Shown here piece by piece: positions 59,128-61,221 of a stretch of DNA of 61,221 nucleotides. Location: IMG/VR virus record IMGVR_UViG_3300033143_005346, positions 1 to 61,221 of that record; one strand, written 5' to 3'. A model generated the notes under the pieces. It had not been told where the DNA came from. It ran no database searches and saw only the letters and a program-made list of their open reading frames with translations. This stretch comes from a virus. Position numbers and translations under genes: made by a program. Every line of letters begins with the position of its first letter. The first letter of the stretch is position 1.

Positions 59128-59451
59128 TTACTTCGTCATTGCCTTGCCGTAGCCACAATTCGGGCCACTCCCGCTGTGTCCCTTAATTTGAGACCGGCCA
59201 TCAGAAACCGTGTGGTTTCCGATTTTAGGATCCGCACCCTGGGCTTGCGGTACGCCCTTTAAAACAGGATCAGGGTTTCCGGTCCCTGGAAAATTTGTAA
59301 ATCTGGCCTCGGCACCAGTGGCACCGTGCATCCCAGTTATTTTCGTATCAACCGGTCCGCGATCCAACGGTCGAATAATGCCAGGCAGGTTGGAATTTCT
59401 GGCTCCCTCGCGCTGAGACAGCCGTTTTCGCATTACACCATTCATAGCCAT
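59128..59451 (-). CDS. Small Gly/Pro-rich protein
   Basis: 107 aa from ATG 59449-59451 after AGGAGG. Basic N-terminus (GVMRKRLSQREGARN), then low-complexity Gly/Pro/Asn stretches. No domain. Possibly a minor virion protein. Confidence 0.5.
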   Translation of the reverse strand: MAMNGVMRKRLSQREGARNSNLPGIIRPLDRGPVDTKITGMHGATGAEARFTNFPGTGNPDPVLKGVPQAQGADPKIGNHTVSDGRSQIKGHSGSGPNCGYGKAMTK

Positions 59452-59460
59452 AACATCCTC

Positions 59461-59619
59461 CTAAAGTTTTTCGCGGAGCTTGTCCAGGATCTCTTTCCAC
59501 TTGGCGCTTGGGTCCATATTTAAAGCATCCGTAAAACGCTTCTTGTTGTTTCGGGCGACTAAAAAGCACCCAGCCATTCCTATCACTCCCCCTACCAAAA
59601 AACCAATTGCGATATCCAT
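59461..59619 (-). CDS. Small single-pass membrane protein
   Basis: 52 aa from ATG 59617-59619, directly after GGAGGAACGG. The membrane helix is MDIAIGFLVGGVIGMAGCFL, followed by a basic then amphipathic tail (ARNNKKRFTDALNMDPSAKW). The stop is 10 bp before the next gene's start region. The excellent ribosome-binding site and neat spacing support it. The fold would suit a small phage membrane accessory such as a holin modulator; function not shown. Confidence 0.6.
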   Translation of the reverse strand: MDIAIGFLVGGVIGMAGCFLVARNNKKRFTDALNMDPSAKWKEILDKLREKL

Positions 59620-59642
59620 AATCCGTTCCTCCAGTTAAGAAT

Positions 59643-60113
59643 TTAAGTTTTAGAACCTTTTGGTTCCACTTGCTTATAGTCGGCGCTCTGGACAACCTTT
59701 AAATTCGAAATCCTAAAGCGCGAATATACAGTCCAGCGCTGGTAAACACCCTCTGCCGGTTCAAAAAACCGCATTTCCGGCACTTTTCGCCAGTAAACCG
59801 TTAATTCTCCGTCCAAACCGGCAATTATCCGCTGTATCGTCCGATTCCATGCTATCAGTGCGCCCTGCTCGGACTGAAATAGATGCGCCTTTGACCCTTC
59901 CTCCTTAATCCCGGCACTCACCACGGTCAAATAAGACTCCGCAGTAGGACAATACGCGAAATTACCAACCTCTGGATAAAAAGCAACCCCACCCTGCTTG
60001 AAAATATCCAAAAGATCATCACGCTTTGGATCAATTACCGTAGATTTATTCTTTTTAATCATAACTAATCCGTCCTTGTGTCCGTTTGGCCCGTTACCCA
60101 CCGGTGATAACAT
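59643..60113 (-). CDS. Unknown protein downstream of the structured gap
   Basis: 156 aa from ATG 60111-60113 after AAAAAGGAA. An internal start (MIKKNKST) is possible. Residues 30-150 have strands and helices (GGVAFYPEVGNFAYCP, LIAWNRTIQRIIAGLDG, YQRWTVYSRFRISNLKVV) that look like one compact domain. No family is recognised. Confidence 0.5.
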   Translation of the reverse strand: MLSPVGNGPNGHKDGLVMIKKNKSTVIDPKRDDLLDIFKQGGVAFYPEVGNFAYCPTAESYLTVVSAGIKEEGSKAHLFQSEQGALIAWNRTIQRIIAGLDGELTVYWRKVPEMRFFEPAEGVYQRWTVYSRFRISNLKVVQSADYKQVEPKGSKT

Positions 60114-60551
60114 GGCATTTCCTTTTTAAAATCTGAAATAAATACAGCCCCTTACCTTTTCTTCCCAAATAAACCATAGCATATAAGACGCCATGTCCAT
60201 GTGTTTTGTGGGTTTTGGGATCGGAAGGGGTAGGAGATATAACTTCGTTCCGCTGGTTTTGGGGGGTCGACCTTTCCAGGCCGCGGGCTGGCGGGTTTCC
60301 CCACCGGCTGGCAAATGATCCCCACCAGGAGGCAGACCGACCGGAAGCCCCGCGCAGCCAGGCCACCAATCAAACGGCCACAACATGCAAGGCCGTGTCT
60401 TATAAGATGTATTATGTAAACTCTTGATGTCATTATGATTTAGTTATGTCCATTTATATTAGAGAATCAGAGTAAACAAGAGGACACCGGCCCACTGATA
60501 ACATGATCCAGACCCCTGACCCTGGTCAAGCTAATCACCTGTAACCGGATG
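60114..60551. other. 438-bp noncoding region with GC-rich structure beside TerS
   Basis: The largest gap in the window. Open frames crossing it have poor protein character and no ribosome-binding sites. On the minus (transcribed) strand, 60263-60323 folds by hand into nested stems: GGGG/CCCC, TC/GA, TTT/AAA, CCAG/CTGG, and a terminal GGTGGG-GAAA-CCCGCC hairpin with a GNRA loop (60290-60305). A second hairpin, ACGGCC/GGCCGT, lies at 60374-60396. The flanks are AT-rich. It could be a packaging (pac/cos) site, a structured RNA or a leader. Nothing decides between these here. Confidence 0.5.
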
Positions 60552-60986
60552 TCAGCCACCCAGTTCGGCAAGCTCAAGCTCTAACTGTTCGATTTCATTA
60601 TTAACTTCATCCAATTCACCTTGGAAGTCAGAATATTGGACGTAGGCCCCAGGTTGTCCACGTTCTATCCGTTCTTTATCGTACAACTGACACATGGCCA
60701 GCACCCTGGAACCACCGGGCATCTTTTTTATGTCCTTGTGGCTCAAAGAATAGAGCATCTTTTGTTGAAGCACTGCAAGAATATCGGCCCTCTTATCCTT
60801 GAACACCGCCAGGCCCTTGAAGTCCGCCTTGACGGCCCGCAACCGCGCGGACACATTGGAAGCAGAGCAATTGCACATGTCCCCAATTTCCTGGTGGGAA
60901 AGGCCAGCATCCCTTAACTGGATAAGCCTGGAAATTAGAACCTTTGGCTTGCGGCCCAACTTATTCTTGCCTGTATTTGTTGGCAT
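60552..60986 (-). CDS. Terminase small subunit-like HTH protein
   Basis: 144 aa. Residues about 10-60 are a basic helix-turn-helix (RKPKVLISRLIQLRDAGLSH with QEIGDMCNCSASNVSARL). Residues about 75-120 (DILAVLQQKMLYSLSHKDIK, then SRVLAMCQLYDKERIERGQ) form a helical oligomerisation segment seen in a class of small terminase proteins. The end is a Glu/Leu coiled coil. It is the first gene of the late operon. It should bind the packaging site, perhaps in the adjoining noncoding region. It could alternatively be a regulator. Confidence 0.65.
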   Translation of the reverse strand: MPTNTGKNKLGRKPKVLISRLIQLRDAGLSHQEIGDMCNCSASNVSARLRAVKADFKGLAVFKDKRADILAVLQQKMLYSLSHKDIKKMPGGSRVLAMCQLYDKERIERGQPGAYVQYSDFQGELDEVNNEIEQLELELAELGG

Positions 60987-61049
60987 AGTTGCAACTGATG
61001 GTTAACTGAGGAGACGGGAAAAACTAAATTGATGTAAAGAGACGGAAGG

Positions 61050-61079
61050 CTTATAGTCTATATTGTAAGAGAGTGTCAA
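61050..61079 (-). promoter_or_regulatory. Late operon promoter
   Basis: On the minus strand TTGACA (61074-61079), an 18-bp spacer and TATAAG (61050-61055) lie about 65 bp before the TerS start. It shares CTTGACA with the early promoters but not the full palindrome. It is the only clear promoter-like sequence found by eye upstream of the 50-kb late operon. Confidence 0.6.
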
Positions 61080-61221
61080 GACTTTATTTGATTAACCCTT
61101 TTCTTTTCCTCGTTTCAGCTTAACTTTATCGTGTTATTACAGCGCCTTGCAGGCTAAGGCATGGCGGCCAAGCTATGGCACCATTATATAATGATATTAA
61201 GATGAAATAAAAGTAAAATAG
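61080..61221. other. Right-end noncoding stretch
   Basis: AT-rich with one short hairpin (GCCTT/AAGGC around 61143-61159). No convincing gene is seen in either direction. The sequence stops at base 61221 without obvious end repeats matching base 1. Confidence 0.4.

Noticed and set aside
59348-59695. 115-aa minus-strand frame
   Set aside because: It overlaps two better-supported genes (59128-59451 and the 52-aa membrane protein with an ideal ribosome-binding site) and has no matching start site.
60094-60433. Three overlapping minus-strand frames in the GC-rich gap
   Set aside because: All three share the same DNA in different frames, with Gly/Pro/Arg/Trp-rich random composition and no start signal; treated as noncoding.
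1-61221. Integrase, transposase or attachment sites
   Set aside because: No tyrosine or serine recombinase motif or DDE transposase was recognised in any frame, so temperate integration is not supported from this window.
61080-61221. Partial gene at the right edge
   Set aside because: A short minus-strand frame is open to the edge but gives a Phe/Tyr/Leu-rich peptide without start site or family pattern.

Overview
The window is a contiguous piece of a tailed double-stranded DNA phage (or prophage-derived contig) with short-tailed, podovirus-like morphogenesis genes. The evidence for a podovirus layout is a full head and packaging set (small and large terminase, portal, scaffold-like protein, major capsid protein), an adaptor and a nozzle-like protein, several ejection-type internal virion proteins, and no sheath, tube or tape-measure gene. 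The host is probably a diderm (Gram-negative) bacterium: the phage encodes a signal-peptide outer-membrane beta-barrel protein, a 3-TM gene-transfer-agent-type holin and membrane-anchored coiled-coil proteins. The species cannot be named from sequence alone. No integrase, CRISPR array, tRNA, DNA polymerase, helicase or primase was recognised. The left edge cuts through a replication-initiator gene, so the replication module continues outside the window.

Layout. (1) 1-1874, minus strand: a short early operon reading leftwards (HTH regulator, HNH protein, two small zinc-ribbon proteins, an unknown protein, then the truncated winged-helix replication initiator). The initiator gene contains eight 12-bp iteron-like repeats, a candidate replication origin. 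(2) 1875-2141: a divergent control region with two near-identical, mirror-image sigma70 promoters, each with the palindrome CTTGACAAG over its -35 box. (3) 2142-10874, plus strand: a rightward early/middle operon of mostly small proteins. It includes a Cas4/RecB-like nuclease, an SSB-like protein with an acidic tail, an outer-membrane barrel, many zinc-ribbon proteins, and finally an XRE + sigma-region-4 regulator. (4) 10864-60986, minus strand: about 50 kb of late genes transcribed leftwards from a promoter near 61060. From upstream to downstream these are TerS, small accessory genes, TerL, portal, GroES-like protein, scaffold-like protein, capsid, adaptor and fibre genes (one of 1966 aa), nozzle, ejection proteins, tail/spike genes, a 2828-aa polyvalent protein, a DUF5675 protein and the holin. 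Gene junctions are very tight, with repeated TAATG or ATGA stop/start overlaps.

How it may work. The twin promoters would fire both early operons under one switch, probably acting through the small HTH protein. The plus-strand operon ends with a sigma-region-4 protein that is a good candidate for activating the late promoter. The late operon builds the particle. The most unusual part is the enzymatic load of the presumed injected proteins. The 2828-aa protein carries a GHKL (HSP90-like) ATPase fold, two HExxH zincin motifs, SAP-like segments and an ADP-ribosyltransferase domain. The 1444-aa protein carries a GGDEF (diguanylate cyclase) domain. Together they look like a virion-delivered toolkit for reprogramming the host at entry. 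Domain assignments are from motif reading; delivery into the host is inferred from gene context.
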